Positions 50,758-59,235 of a DNA stretch of 64,000 nucleotides are shown here, in pieces (positions within the stretch are counted from its first letter, which is position 1; every line of letters starts with the position of its first letter). The notes beneath the pieces were generated by a model. That model did not search any database. It saw nothing but the letters and a program-made list of their open reading frames with translations, and was not told the DNA's origin. A program made the position numbers and the translations under genes. Source of the DNA: Halobacteriales archaeon QS_4_69_31 (lineage in GTDB: Archaea > Halobacteriota > Halobacteria > Halobacteriales > Haloarculaceae); NCBI GenBank assembly GCA_003021655.1, contig PXRP01000014.1, positions 1 through 64,000 on the forward strand, read 5' to 3'.

Positions 50758-51348
50758 ATGGCAAAGAGCTTCTACTCGCACATCCGGGAGGCCTGGAAGG
50801 ACCCGGACGACGGCAAACTCGCGGAGTTGCAGTGGCAACGCAAACAGGAGTGGCGCGACCAGGGCGCGATCGAGCGCATCGAGCGCCCGACCCGCCTGGA
50901 CAGGGCCCGGGCGCTGGGCTACAAGGCCAAACAGGGGGTCGTGGTCGTCCGCGCGTCGATCCGCAAGGGCGGGGCGCGCAAACAGCGGTTCACCGCCGGC
51001 CGCCGCTCCAAGCGACAGGGCGTCACCCGCATCACGCGCCGAAAGAACCTCCAGCGCGTCGCCGAGGAACGGGCCGCGCGCGTCTACCCGAACCTGCGCG
51101 TGCTCAACTCCTACCCGGTCGGACAGGACGGCAGCCAGAAGTGGTTCGAACTCATCCTCGTCGACCCGAACCACCCCGCCATCCGGAACGACGACGACCT
51201 CTCGTGGATCTGTGAGGACCAGCACACCGACCGCGCCCTGCGCGGGCTGACCAGCGCCGGACGACGCAACCGCGGCCTCGACAACCGCGGCACCGGCGCC
51301 GAACAGGTCCGGCCGAGCCTCTCCAGCAACGAGAACCGCGGCCGGTAG
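50758..51348 (+). CDS. rpl15e: Ribosomal protein L15e (large subunit)
   Basis: A 196-residue protein, the normal archaeal L15e length. MAKSFYSHIREAWKDPDDGK, RPTRLDRARALGYKAKQG and AGRRSKRQGVTRITRRKN are highly conserved L15e stretches. It is a structural component of the 50S subunit bound to 23S rRNA. A Shine-Dalgarno GAGGTGA precedes the ATG. It marks the return to core genome after the accessory region. Confidence 0.97.
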   Translation: MAKSFYSHIREAWKDPDDGKLAELQWQRKQEWRDQGAIERIERPTRLDRARALGYKAKQGVVVVRASIRKGGARKQRFTAGRRSKRQGVTRITRRKNLQRVAEERAARVYPNLRVLNSYPVGQDGSQKWFELILVDPNHPAIRNDDDLSWICEDQHTDRALRGLTSAGRRNRGLDNRGTGAEQVRPSLSSNENRGR

Positions 51349-51504
51349 GACGACGCGTTCTGCGGGTCCCCGACCGACGGAACCTCTCGGGCAGAGACCG
51401 ACGAAACCCAGGAGTTCTGACTGACGGGACGACGAACTGGGAGTTCCGACTGATTGGACAACGAACTGGGAAGACCGACGAGACGAGAGCTCCGAGGGGC
51501 GGTA

Positions 51505-52464
51505 TCAGGCGGGCTGGCCGACGCCGTCGACCTCGGGTGCGGGGTCGTCCTCGCCGGCCCGGGAGACGGCGCTGACCGCGTAGAAGGCGGCCTCGGGGTC
51601 GCGGTGGCGCCGCCAGTGGAGATAGGTCCGGACGAGGAGGTAGCCCCGGCGCAGGCGGCTGAGCTGTGGGGTCTCGCTGAGGACGTCGTGGTCGCGGTCG
51701 CGGATGAGCCGGTGGTGTTCGGCGTAGAAGACCGCCGCCAGCAGGACGCCGAACTGGCAGTCCTCGGGGAGCATCCGGATGCCGGCGACCCCCTCCCGGT
51801 AGAGCGACTCCGTGCGGCGGAGTTCGCGACTCATCGCGGCGACGAACCCGTCGGTGACCCGTGCTTCCGCGAGGTCCGCCTCGGTGACGTCGTACTGCCG
51901 GAGGGTCTCCTGTGGGATGTAGACGCGGCCGTAGTCGTGGATGTCCTCGCGGACGTCCCGCAGGAAGTTGGTGAGCTGGAACGCCTCGGCGAGCGCCGCC
52001 GCGTGCGGGCGGGCCTCGGCCTGCTCGTCGTCGTCCATCCCCATCGCGGCCATCATCATGTTCGCGACGGCCACCGCCGAACCGCGCATGTACGCCTCGA
52101 GGTCGGCGTCGGTCTCGTAGCGGGCCGTCTCGATGTCCTGGACCATCGCGTCGACGAACACGTCGACCTCCGCGTCGGCGATGTTGTACCGCGTCGCGAG
52201 TTCGTGGAACGCCGAGAGCACGGCGTCGTCGGTGTCGCGCTCGCCCAGGGCGGCCGCCCGGATCCGCTCGAGTTCCGCGCGTTGCTGTTCGGGGTCGGGG
52301 GCGTCGGTCCGGTCGACGACCTCGTCCGCGACCCGGAAGAAAGCATACAGGACGTACGTCGCCCGCCGCACCCGTTCGGGGAGGAGCCGCGTCGCGAGGT
52401 AGAACGTCCGGCCGGTCTGCTTGTGAATCCGTCTACTGACGTCGATCTGGTCACTCTCTGGCAT
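51505..52464 (-). CDS. crtB: Phytoene synthase (squalene/phytoene synthase family)
   Basis: A 319-residue all-alpha prenyl transferase. The two Asp-rich motifs are DEVVD (47-51) and DVREDIHDYG (about 165-175). It joins two geranylgeranyl diphosphates head to head to phytoene, the first step to bacterioruberin-type carotenoids of haloarchaea. The ATG at 52464 is chosen (MPESDQIDVS); a longer frame to 52497 is less likely. Monocistronic and convergent with L15e. Confidence 0.93.
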   Translation of the reverse strand: MPESDQIDVSRRIHKQTGRTFYLATRLLPERVRRATYVLYAFFRVADEVVDRTDAPDPEQQRAELERIRAAALGERDTDDAVLSAFHELATRYNIADAEVDVFVDAMVQDIETARYETDADLEAYMRGSAVAVANMMMAAMGMDDDEQAEARPHAAALAEAFQLTNFLRDVREDIHDYGRVYIPQETLRQYDVTEADLAEARVTDGFVAAMSRELRRTESLYREGVAGIRMLPEDCQFGVLLAAVFYAEHHRLIRDRDHDVLSETPQLSRLRRGYLLVRTYLHWRRHRDPEAAFYAVSAVSRAGEDDPAPEVDGVGQPA

Positions 52465-52812
52465 TGTTTGGTTCGATAGCCGGCTCACGACCCCCAAAGA
52501 GAGACCGCAGCGTGGATGGGTCCACCAACTGTCGGGCCGGCTATCTCCATATCAGTGCGTTCGGCTACACGTGTAATAATCTGCGTGCCCAACCTGTTTG
52601 GACCGTTCGCCGGCGGCGGGCGGCCACGAGTCGGGGCCGACGCGTCCGCGCCGGGCCGGCGGGTCGGCCCCACCGCCCGGCCCGGGGCAGGGCCTCGCGG
52701 GCCGGGACGGACGCGGCGCGGCCGTCGAACCCGGGGCCGGCGACCCGGATTGCCTGCCGGGGTGGACGTCCGGGACGGGAAACCTATCCGACGGGACGTC
52801 CAACACGGGGGC
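52465..52812. other. Intergenic region between divergent crtB and DUF5810-type genes
   Basis: The 348 bases contain no gene. An AT-rich patch at about 52550-52600 (ACACGTGTAATAATC) probably includes the crtB promoter region. The rest is GC-rich and shows nothing. Confidence 0.5.
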
Positions 52813-53364
52813 ATGGGCTACGAGTGTCCGGTCTGTGAGGACCCGCAGGCCGACGGTCACCACCTCGCCAACCACCTCGCGTTCACCGCGACGCTCGGCG
52901 ACGACGACCACGCGGCCTGGCTCGACGAGACCGTCCCCGGGTGGGCCGACGCCGACCCGGCCGACCTGGCCGCGGCGGTCACCGACTACGCCGACGAGAC
53001 CGAGTTCCCGCAGGTCTTCGAGGGCACGACCGGCGGGGGCGGCCACGCCCACGACCACGGACACGACCACTCCCGAGACGGGAAGAGAGGCCGGGACGCG
53101 GTCGCGCCGGGGGGCGTCGCCGATGTCGAGAACGCCCTCGGCGGCGACGCGGACGTCGAGTCGGTGCTCGCGGAGGCGCGCGAACTGACGCGCCAGCGAC
53201 GGACAGAGGGCGACGAAAAGAGAGACGGCGGGGCCGACGACGGACCCGGAGACGGGACCGACGGTGGCCACACAGACGACGGCGAAGCGAACGACGACAC
53301 GACCGGCGACGGTGGTGAGTCCGGCGGACCCGGAGACGGTGGCGACGCGGACGACGGCACGTAG
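52813..53364 (+). CDS. DUF5810-like haloarchaeal protein with zinc-binding N-terminus
   Basis: A 183-residue protein. The N-terminus MGYECPVCEDPQADGHHLAN has a CxxC and two His, a likely zinc finger. A His-rich stretch (HAHDHGHDHS) follows at about 77-86. The C-terminal 60 residues are a disordered Asp/Gly tail. From memory it resembles DUF5810, which sits beside DUF5809 genes in haloarchaea, as here. Function is unknown; metal or nucleic-acid binding is plausible. Confidence 0.75.
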   Translation: MGYECPVCEDPQADGHHLANHLAFTATLGDDDHAAWLDETVPGWADADPADLAAAVTDYADETEFPQVFEGTTGGGGHAHDHGHDHSRDGKRGRDAVAPGGVADVENALGGDADVESVLAEARELTRQRRTEGDEKRDGGADDGPGDGTDGGHTDDGEANDDTTGDGGESGGPGDGGDADDGT

Positions 53365-53433
53365 CGCCGCGGCGGGTTAGGGGGTCGGTCCCGTCCCGGT
53401 CACACCTAAGTCGGCGCGGACGAACAGGCAGGT

Positions 53434-53862
53434 ATGGACACCGAAGGCGAGTACGCGCCGGCGACGGCGGCCGCGGCCCGCGAGCGCTACGAGGCGCTCG
53501 GGCCGACGGCCCAGGTCGTCGTCACGCAGGTCGCGAAGGCCATGGAGATGGACGCCGACGAGTACGACGAGCGGGTGACCGGCGAGGTCGTCGAAACGGC
53601 CCGCGAGGCGCTTTTCGCCTCGTTGCTCTCGGTCCGGGTCGGCACCCGCGAGGAGTACGAGGCCTGGCTCGCGGACAACCCCGACTACGAGGTCCAGGAG
53701 GTCGGCAGCGACCACGTCGACAACGTCGCCTGGCACGCCGCACCCGCTACCGGGACCGTCGTCGCCGCCACCTTCCAGGACGAGCGCCGCGCCGCCGTCG
53801 GGACGCTCCGCCGGCAGGCGTTCGGCCGGGTCTACCGCGACCTCGTCGCCGACGGGGACTGA
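53434..53862 (+). CDS. DUF5809-like haloarchaeal protein
   Basis: A 142-residue acidic protein (YEALGPTAQVVVTQVAKAM, REEYEAWLADNPDYEVQEVG, FGRVYRDLVADGD). It follows the DUF5810-type gene by 69 bp, the arrangement I remember for these haloarchaeal families. No catalytic motif is visible and no function is proposed. Confidence 0.7.
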   Translation: MDTEGEYAPATAAAARERYEALGPTAQVVVTQVAKAMEMDADEYDERVTGEVVETAREALFASLLSVRVGTREEYEAWLADNPDYEVQEVGSDHVDNVAWHAAPATGTVVAATFQDERRAAVGTLRRQAFGRVYRDLVADGD

Positions 53863-53947
53863 CCCGGCCTCCGTGCGGGTGACGACGCCGGGAGCGGGCC
53901 GGATACCGACCGCGACGTTTTCAAGCGGGGGCGTCGAACCGGCGGGC

Positions 53948-54325
53948 ATGCACTTCGACCAGCGGACCCAGACGGCGCTGCGCGAGGTCGCGGGGCTGTC
54001 GACCGCGGAGATACGGGCGGTCTCCGAGGCGGTCGTCGAGGCGACCGCGGCCGACGCCGACCGGATCGAGGCTTTCTTCGACGGCCGCGCGACGGTCTAC
54101 TCCGACATGGACCTGGCCCACGCGAGCACCGACTACCCGGAACACACAGTCGACTACCTCGACCTGTTCACCCACGCCGACGACATCCGCGGCTACCTGC
54201 GCTTCGAGACGTGGGGCGTGGCCGTCGAGGGCGGGCGCGTCCTGAGCGAGGACGTCGTCGAACTCTCGCTGGGCGCGACCGTCCACGACCGCGTGCGGTT
54301 CGCCGCCGACCGGGACGCGCTATGA
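53948..54325 (+). CDS. Conserved haloarchaeal protein of unknown function
   Basis: A 125-residue protein. STAEIRAVSEAVVEATAADA, YSDMDLAHASTDYPEHTVDY and RGYLRFETWGVAVEGGRVLS suggest a compact alpha/beta domain. The stop codon overlaps the FAU-1 start by four bases (ATGA), so the two products are coupled and the protein may assist RNA binding. No family is recognised with confidence. Confidence 0.75.
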   Translation: MHFDQRTQTALREVAGLSTAEIRAVSEAVVEATAADADRIEAFFDGRATVYSDMDLAHASTDYPEHTVDYLDLFTHADDIRGYLRFETWGVAVEGGRVLSEDVVELSLGATVHDRVRFAADRDAL

Positions 54326-55917
54326 GCGAGGGCGACGAAATCGTCGAAGACGGTGGCGAGGAACCCGAGAACCACGACCCGAACGGGGCCAGTGAGAGCG
54401 AGGACCACGCCACGGGCGAGCCGACGCGGGTTCGCGTCCGCGGGATCTACACGACGGCGCTGACGTACCTGCTCGACGGCGAGGGGACGGCCGTCGTCCA
54501 GGCGTCGCCGCCGATACGCGAGCGGTTCGAGGCCGAGTTCGGCGTCGCCCCCGCGGACGTGGCGGTCACGACGACCGACGACCGGCAGGGGGTCGGACTC
54601 GTCGGTCGCCCGGACGGGGTCGCGGCGGTCCTCGACCGCGTCCGGGGCGTGGGACGGGACGCGCTCGCCTGGCGCGACCCGACGCCGCGTGACGCCGTCT
54701 ACGCCGGCGAGGTGACCGAGACGCTGGGCAGCGGCGCCGTCGTCTCGCTGACCGACGCCGGGTGGGGCGGCCGCCACGCCAGCGACGCCCCGGCACGGGA
54801 GGGCCGCGACGGCGGGGAGGGGTCGGGCGACCAGAGAGCGGGGGCGCCGGCGGTCGCCGGCCGGGACCCGGAGGGGTTCCTGCCGTACTCGAAGACGGCG
54901 GCCCACGTCGAGACGGGCGACCGCCTGCGCGTCCAGGTCGTCGAACCGAGCGCCCCGTGGACGGGCGGCCGGCCGGTGCTGGACACGACCGTCGCCGTTC
55001 GGCGGCCGCTGGCGACGCTCCTCCGGGGGGGCGGGGACGCCGGGACCGGCGGGCCGGAACTGGCGGACCTGCTGTCGGCCGACCCGCCCGCGGGGTGGCA
55101 CATCGACTGGGCGACGGCGGCAGACGACGCCGACCTGGACGCGCTCGGGGCCGCGCTGGCGGGCCTCTCGGAGCGGGCGAGCGCGCTCGACGACGCCTTC
55201 GCGGCGGCCGACGCGCCCGACGCGGTTGCGCCCCGCTGTTACTGGGCGGGGACCGCGACGGCATGGGTGTGGTTCGGCCGGGAGTCCCGGTTCGGGCTCG
55301 ACGACGCCCGGCGGGCGGTGACCGCGACGATGGCCGGCCACCACCGCGTCAAGGCCGGCAGCGGGCGCGCCAGCGCCGCGGTTGACTTCGTCGAGGCGGT
55401 CTGTCCCGACGCAGGCGGGGAGTTCCCCTTCGACGCGGTGACCCGGCAGTTCGGGCCACGGGAGGGCGACAGCGTCGCCATCGAGCACGGCAAACCCGAC
55501 GGGCGCTCGTTCTCGCTGGGCGAGGGCGAGGTGACCCGCCGCGACCCCGACGGGACGGTCGTCGTCGAGCGCGAGATGTCCGGCCGCGGGACCTACGATG
55601 CCCTCGGAGTCGAACAGGCGGCCGGCGACGTCGCCGTGACGAAACTCACCGAGGGGAACTGGTGGTACCCGACCGTCTACCGGAGCGCCGACGGCGAGAC
55701 GCGCGGGACCTACGTCAACGTCTGTACGCCCGTCGAGGTGTTCCCGTCGGCGGCCCGGTACGTCGACCTCCACGTCGACGTGGTGAAACACGCCGACGGC
55801 CGGGTCGAACGCGTCGACGACGACGAACTCGACGCGGCCGTCGCCGCCGGCCACGTCCCCGAGCGCCTGGCCGAGCAGGCCCGCTCGGTCGCGGGCGCCG
55901 TCGAGAACGCACTCTGA
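54322..55917 (+). CDS. FAU-1-type RNA-binding protein with S1-like and DUF402 domains
   Basis: A 531-residue protein. The N-terminal region (about 35-180, RVRVRGIYTTALTYLL) resembles the RNase E/G-like part of archaeal AU-binding protein FAU-1. The C-terminal part (about 385-525) is a DUF402 domain: KLTEGNWWYPTVYRSADG, TYVNVCTPVEVFPSAARYVD and LHVDVVKHADGRVERVDDDE. FAU-1 of Pyrococcus binds AU-rich RNA and has been linked to rRNA processing. Insertions rich in Gly and Asp make this form longer than the usual roughly 460-480 residues. Confidence 0.85.
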   Translation: MSEGDEIVEDGGEEPENHDPNGASESEDHATGEPTRVRVRGIYTTALTYLLDGEGTAVVQASPPIRERFEAEFGVAPADVAVTTTDDRQGVGLVGRPDGVAAVLDRVRGVGRDALAWRDPTPRDAVYAGEVTETLGSGAVVSLTDAGWGGRHASDAPAREGRDGGEGSGDQRAGAPAVAGRDPEGFLPYSKTAAHVETGDRLRVQVVEPSAPWTGGRPVLDTTVAVRRPLATLLRGGGDAGTGGPELADLLSADPPAGWHIDWATAADDADLDALGAALAGLSERASALDDAFAAADAPDAVAPRCYWAGTATAWVWFGRESRFGLDDARRAVTATMAGHHRVKAGSGRASAAVDFVEAVCPDAGGEFPFDAVTRQFGPREGDSVAIEHGKPDGRSFSLGEGEVTRRDPDGTVVVEREMSGRGTYDALGVEQAAGDVAVTKLTEGNWWYPTVYRSADGETRGTYVNVCTPVEVFPSAARYVDLHVDVVKHADGRVERVDDDELDAAVAAGHVPERLAEQARSVAGAVENAL

Positions 55918-55918
55918 C

Positions 55919-57565
55919 TCACTCGTCCTCGTCGAGCACGCGTCGCGCGCCGACTCCGAGTCCGGCCAGCGCCGCGAGTCCTGTCAGCGCCGCGAGTCCG
56001 CCCAGTCCCGGCCCGTCGGCGGCCGTCGAGGGCTCCCCGGCGGTCGTCGCCACGGCCGGGGTCGACGTGGGCGACGCGTCCCCGCCGGTCGGCCGGTCGG
56101 TCGGCGTGGGCGTCGGCGCGGGCGCCGGCGACGCGGTCGGCGTGGGTGTGGCCGTCCGCGTCGGCGACGCTGTCGGCGTCGGCGAGGGCGTGGCCGTCGG
56201 CGTCGCCGGGTTGTGAGTCGTCGGGTCGGGGAAGACGAACAGGGCGTTCTGGGAGCCGGGGACCCGGGTAGCGTCGGTGCTGCTGGCGACGAAGTACTCG
56301 CCGGGGACGGCCGCCCGCGCGGTCCAGAAGTACCCCAGGTCGTAGTCCCGCCAGTGGGCGAGCGGGCGCGGGTCGGTCGGGTCCGAGACGTCGTGGACCG
56401 CCACGCCGCCGGCGTACCACGACGAGTAGAGGACGCCCGACCGGAGGTCGAGGTTGTGGGCGGTCGTCCACAGCGGCTCCCCGTCGACGGTCGGTGGCTC
56501 GGGCGGGTCGACCGTCGACAGGCGCGTCGGGTCCGAGGGGTCGGCGATGTCCCAGAGGGCAACCCCCGCCGGCCCGCCGGTGTCGTCGGGGCCGCCCTCG
56601 TCGGCGAGGCTGTCCCAGGCCTCCTTGCCGACCGCCAGCAGGTCGGCCCCGTGGTCGGCCTGGACGTAGTGGGCGTTGCCGGGCGGTTCGGCGACCTGCT
56701 GGCCGGCCGGCTCAGTCCGGAGGTCCGCGAGCGTCCGGTCGCCCGCCCGGCCCAGGTAGGTCGGGTCGTCCGGGTCCGAGACGTCGAGGATGAACGCCCC
56801 CGCGTCCCAGTAGGCGAGGTACGCGCGGTCGTCGGCGACCCACACGTCGTGTAGCGAGCGGAGTTCCCTCGGGACCTCCGCCCAGGCGTCGTCGTGGTCG
56901 GCCGGGCGCCACGTCGCCACCCGTTCGGGGTCGGAACGGGCCACGTGGACCACTTCGAGCCCGTCGCCGGTGTAGTAGGCGTACCCGCCGTCGAGATAGC
57001 AGTTGTGGACGGACCCCGCCGTCTCGAACGTCGACAGGACCCGGGGGTCCGCGGGGTCGGCCACGTCGTACAGCGCGAGGCCGTAGAAGGCGTCGCCGGT
57101 GGCGAAACTGCCGGGCGCGCCGACGAGCAGGCGGTCCCCGTCCCAGGAGAGGTCCCAGACGTTACGCATCGGGCCGTCGGCGTGGTCCGCCAGCGCCGGG
57201 TCGACCCGCGTCCCGACGACCGGGTCCGCTGGGTCGCGCAGGTCCACGACGACGAAGCCGTCCTCGACGGCGACGAACGCCAGCGTGCCGTCGTCGCCGG
57301 TGACTGCCTCGTAGGTGTCCCCGAGCGGGAGGCGCGCGAGGGGCTCGAACCCCGCCGCCGGCGTGGCGGTCGCCGTCGACGAGGGCGTCGGCGCGGGGGT
57401 ATCGGTCGCCGTCGATGTCGGCGAGGGCGTCGCTGCCGGTCGGTCACCCGGGTCCGGGCTCGGTCGCGTCGGTGCGTCGGGGCGCGTCCCGGCGACGCCG
57501 TCGGCGAGCGCGGGGAGGCCGACGGCGCCGGCGGCACACGCGCGCAGGAGGGCACGGCGGCGCAC
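55919..57565 (-). CDS. Tat-exported LVIVD-repeat beta-propeller with PGF-CTERM-like tail (copy 1)
   Basis: A 548-residue protein starting at GTG. The Tat motif RRRALLRACAAGAVG is at the N-terminus, then a Thr/Pro-rich linker. Blades carry LVIVD-type phrases (FVVVDLRDPADPVV, AFILDVSDPDDPTYLGRAG, VAVHDVSDPTDPRPLA). A second Thr/Pro-rich stalk leads to [20 protein letters not shown] and a basic end, like a PGF-CTERM signal processed by archaeosortase A with lipid attachment. It should be displayed on the cell surface. First of three tandem paralogs; no enzymatic residues recognised. Confidence 0.87.
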   Translation of the reverse strand: MRRRALLRACAAGAVGLPALADGVAGTRPDAPTRPSPDPGDRPAATPSPTSTATDTPAPTPSSTATATPAAGFEPLARLPLGDTYEAVTGDDGTLAFVAVEDGFVVVDLRDPADPVVGTRVDPALADHADGPMRNVWDLSWDGDRLLVGAPGSFATGDAFYGLALYDVADPADPRVLSTFETAGSVHNCYLDGGYAYYTGDGLEVVHVARSDPERVATWRPADHDDAWAEVPRELRSLHDVWVADDRAYLAYWDAGAFILDVSDPDDPTYLGRAGDRTLADLRTEPAGQQVAEPPGNAHYVQADHGADLLAVGKEAWDSLADEGGPDDTGGPAGVALWDIADPSDPTRLSTVDPPEPPTVDGEPLWTTAHNLDLRSGVLYSSWYAGGVAVHDVSDPTDPRPLAHWRDYDLGYFWTARAAVPGEYFVASSTDATRVPGSQNALFVFPDPTTHNPATPTATPSPTPTASPTRTATPTPTASPAPAPTPTPTDRPTGGDASPTSTPAVATTAGEPSTAADGPGLGGLAALTGLAALAGLGVGARRVLDEDE

Positions 57566-57595
57566 GCCGGCGAGTGGGGCGCCTCGGTAATGAAC

Positions 57596-59161
57596 CTACT
57601 CGTCGCCGCCGAGGAGCCAGGTTCCGACCCCGAGCGCGGCGAGGGCAGCCAGCGGGCCGAACCCCGGACCCGCACCGGTCGTCGCGCCCGGGGTCGGCGA
57701 GGGGTCGGCCGCCGAGATCGGGTCCGGGGTCGGCGCGGCGGTCGGCGTCGACGCGTCTGTCGACCCCGCGGTCGGCGTCGGCGAGGGTGTCGGTGTCGGG
57801 CGGGGGATGTCGGGGAACGTGTAGACGACGCCGGGCGCCCCGAGGTCCTGTGGGTTCAGGTAGCTCGTCGCGACGACGGCCTCGCCGGGGGCGGAAAGCT
57901 GTGCGGTCCAGAAGCTCGTCGTCGACGACCGCCGGAAGTGGCGCACCTCCTCGGGCTCTGTGGGGTCGGAAACGTCGTGGACCTTCACGCCCCCCTGGTA
58001 CCACGACGAGTAGAGGTATTGCTCGCCAACCTGGAAGTTGTGGGCGGTGGTCATCACGCCGTTGAAGTTCGGGTCGGCCGTCGGCGGCGGGTCGATGGTC
58101 GCCACCCGCTCGGGGCTCGTCCGGTCGGTGATATCGTACAGTTCGATGCCGCTGGGGCCGCCGGGGTCGTCGCCGGTGGGCGTCGTCTCGTCTACCCCCG
58201 CGTTGGAGTTCCAGCTCTCCTGGCCGACCGCCATCAGCGTCCCGTCGGGGCTGGTCGCGACGTAGTGGTCGTTGCCCGGCGGCTCCGAGAACTCCCGGAA
58301 GATCTTCAGGCCGGTGTCGTTGGCCAACTCCTCGATGGGGCGGTCGGTGACGTTCGCGACGTACCGTGGGTCCGAGGGGTCCGAGACGTCGAGGATCCAG
58401 GTGCCCGCGTCCCAGTAGGCGAGGTAGGCGTAGCCGTCCTGGACCCAGACGTCGTGGATCCGGCGGACGCTGTGGTCGACCTCGGCCCAGTCCTCGTCGT
58501 GGTCCAACACCGACCACCGCGCGACCTCGGTCGGCTCCGGGCCGATGTCGACGACCACGAGCGGGTGGCGGTCGTCGTCCCGGCCGGTCAGGTAGGCGAC
58601 GTCGTCGGCGAAATAGCAGTTGTGGACCGCGAAGGTAGTCTCGTAGGCGCGGACGAGCGCGGGCGCGCCGGGGTCGCGCACGTCGTAGCGGGCGACCCCG
58701 CGGTAGCCGTCGGGGTGGTACGACGCCGGCCCGGCGACCAGGAGGTGGCCGTCGTCGTATTTCACGTCGCGGATCTCGGGCATGACGCGGTCGGTGCCTG
58801 GGGGCGAGACCGGCCCGACGCGCGTCCGGACGGTCGGGTCGGCCGGGTCCGAGAGGTCAAGCACCGCGAAGCCGTCACCCGTCGCCACGAAGGCCGTCTC
58901 GCCGCCGGGCGCGACGACCGTCTCCGCGGCCCCGGGGACCGTAACCGCGCCCATCGGCTCCCACCCGGAGGTCGGCGTCGCGGCCGGCTCGGTCGGCGTC
59001 GCCGTTGGCGTCCCCGTCGCCGTCGTGTCTGTCGCGGTCGGCGTGTCAGGCTGGCCCGAAGAGGCGTCGGCGCGGCGGGCCGCGTCGCGGGCCGAGACGG
59101 CGGCGACGCCCCCCGTTCCGGCGACGACGGCGGCCGCCCGGAGGTACTGGCGGCGGTACAC
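57596..59161 (-). CDS. Tat-exported LVIVD-repeat beta-propeller with PGF-CTERM tail (copy 2)
   Basis: A 521-residue protein starting at GTG. Tat motif RRQYLRAAAVVAG; blades [34 protein letters not shown] and VKVHDVSDPTEPEEVRHF. The tail GPGFGPLAALAALGVGTWLL is the clearest PGF-CTERM of the three. Phrases such as DVWVQDGYAYLAYWDAGTW are near-identical in all copies. It lies 30 bp from copy 1 and 74 bp from copy 3, all in one direction, so an operon is likely. Confidence 0.88.
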   Translation of the reverse strand: MYRRQYLRAAAVVAGTGGVAAVSARDAARRADASSGQPDTPTATDTTATGTPTATPTEPAATPTSGWEPMGAVTVPGAAETVVAPGGETAFVATGDGFAVLDLSDPADPTVRTRVGPVSPPGTDRVMPEIRDVKYDDGHLLVAGPASYHPDGYRGVARYDVRDPGAPALVRAYETTFAVHNCYFADDVAYLTGRDDDRHPLVVVDIGPEPTEVARWSVLDHDEDWAEVDHSVRRIHDVWVQDGYAYLAYWDAGTWILDVSDPSDPRYVANVTDRPIEELANDTGLKIFREFSEPPGNDHYVATSPDGTLMAVGQESWNSNAGVDETTPTGDDPGGPSGIELYDITDRTSPERVATIDPPPTADPNFNGVMTTAHNFQVGEQYLYSSWYQGGVKVHDVSDPTEPEEVRHFRRSSTTSFWTAQLSAPGEAVVATSYLNPQDLGAPGVVYTFPDIPRPTPTPSPTPTAGSTDASTPTAAPTPDPISAADPSPTPGATTGAGPGFGPLAALAALGVGTWLLGGDE

Positions 59162-59235
59162 GTCGATCGCTGAGGGACCGACGGGTTTGAGTCTGTCCCA
59201 GAACGCGGACGGGTCGGGTGCCGTGCGGGGCGGAT

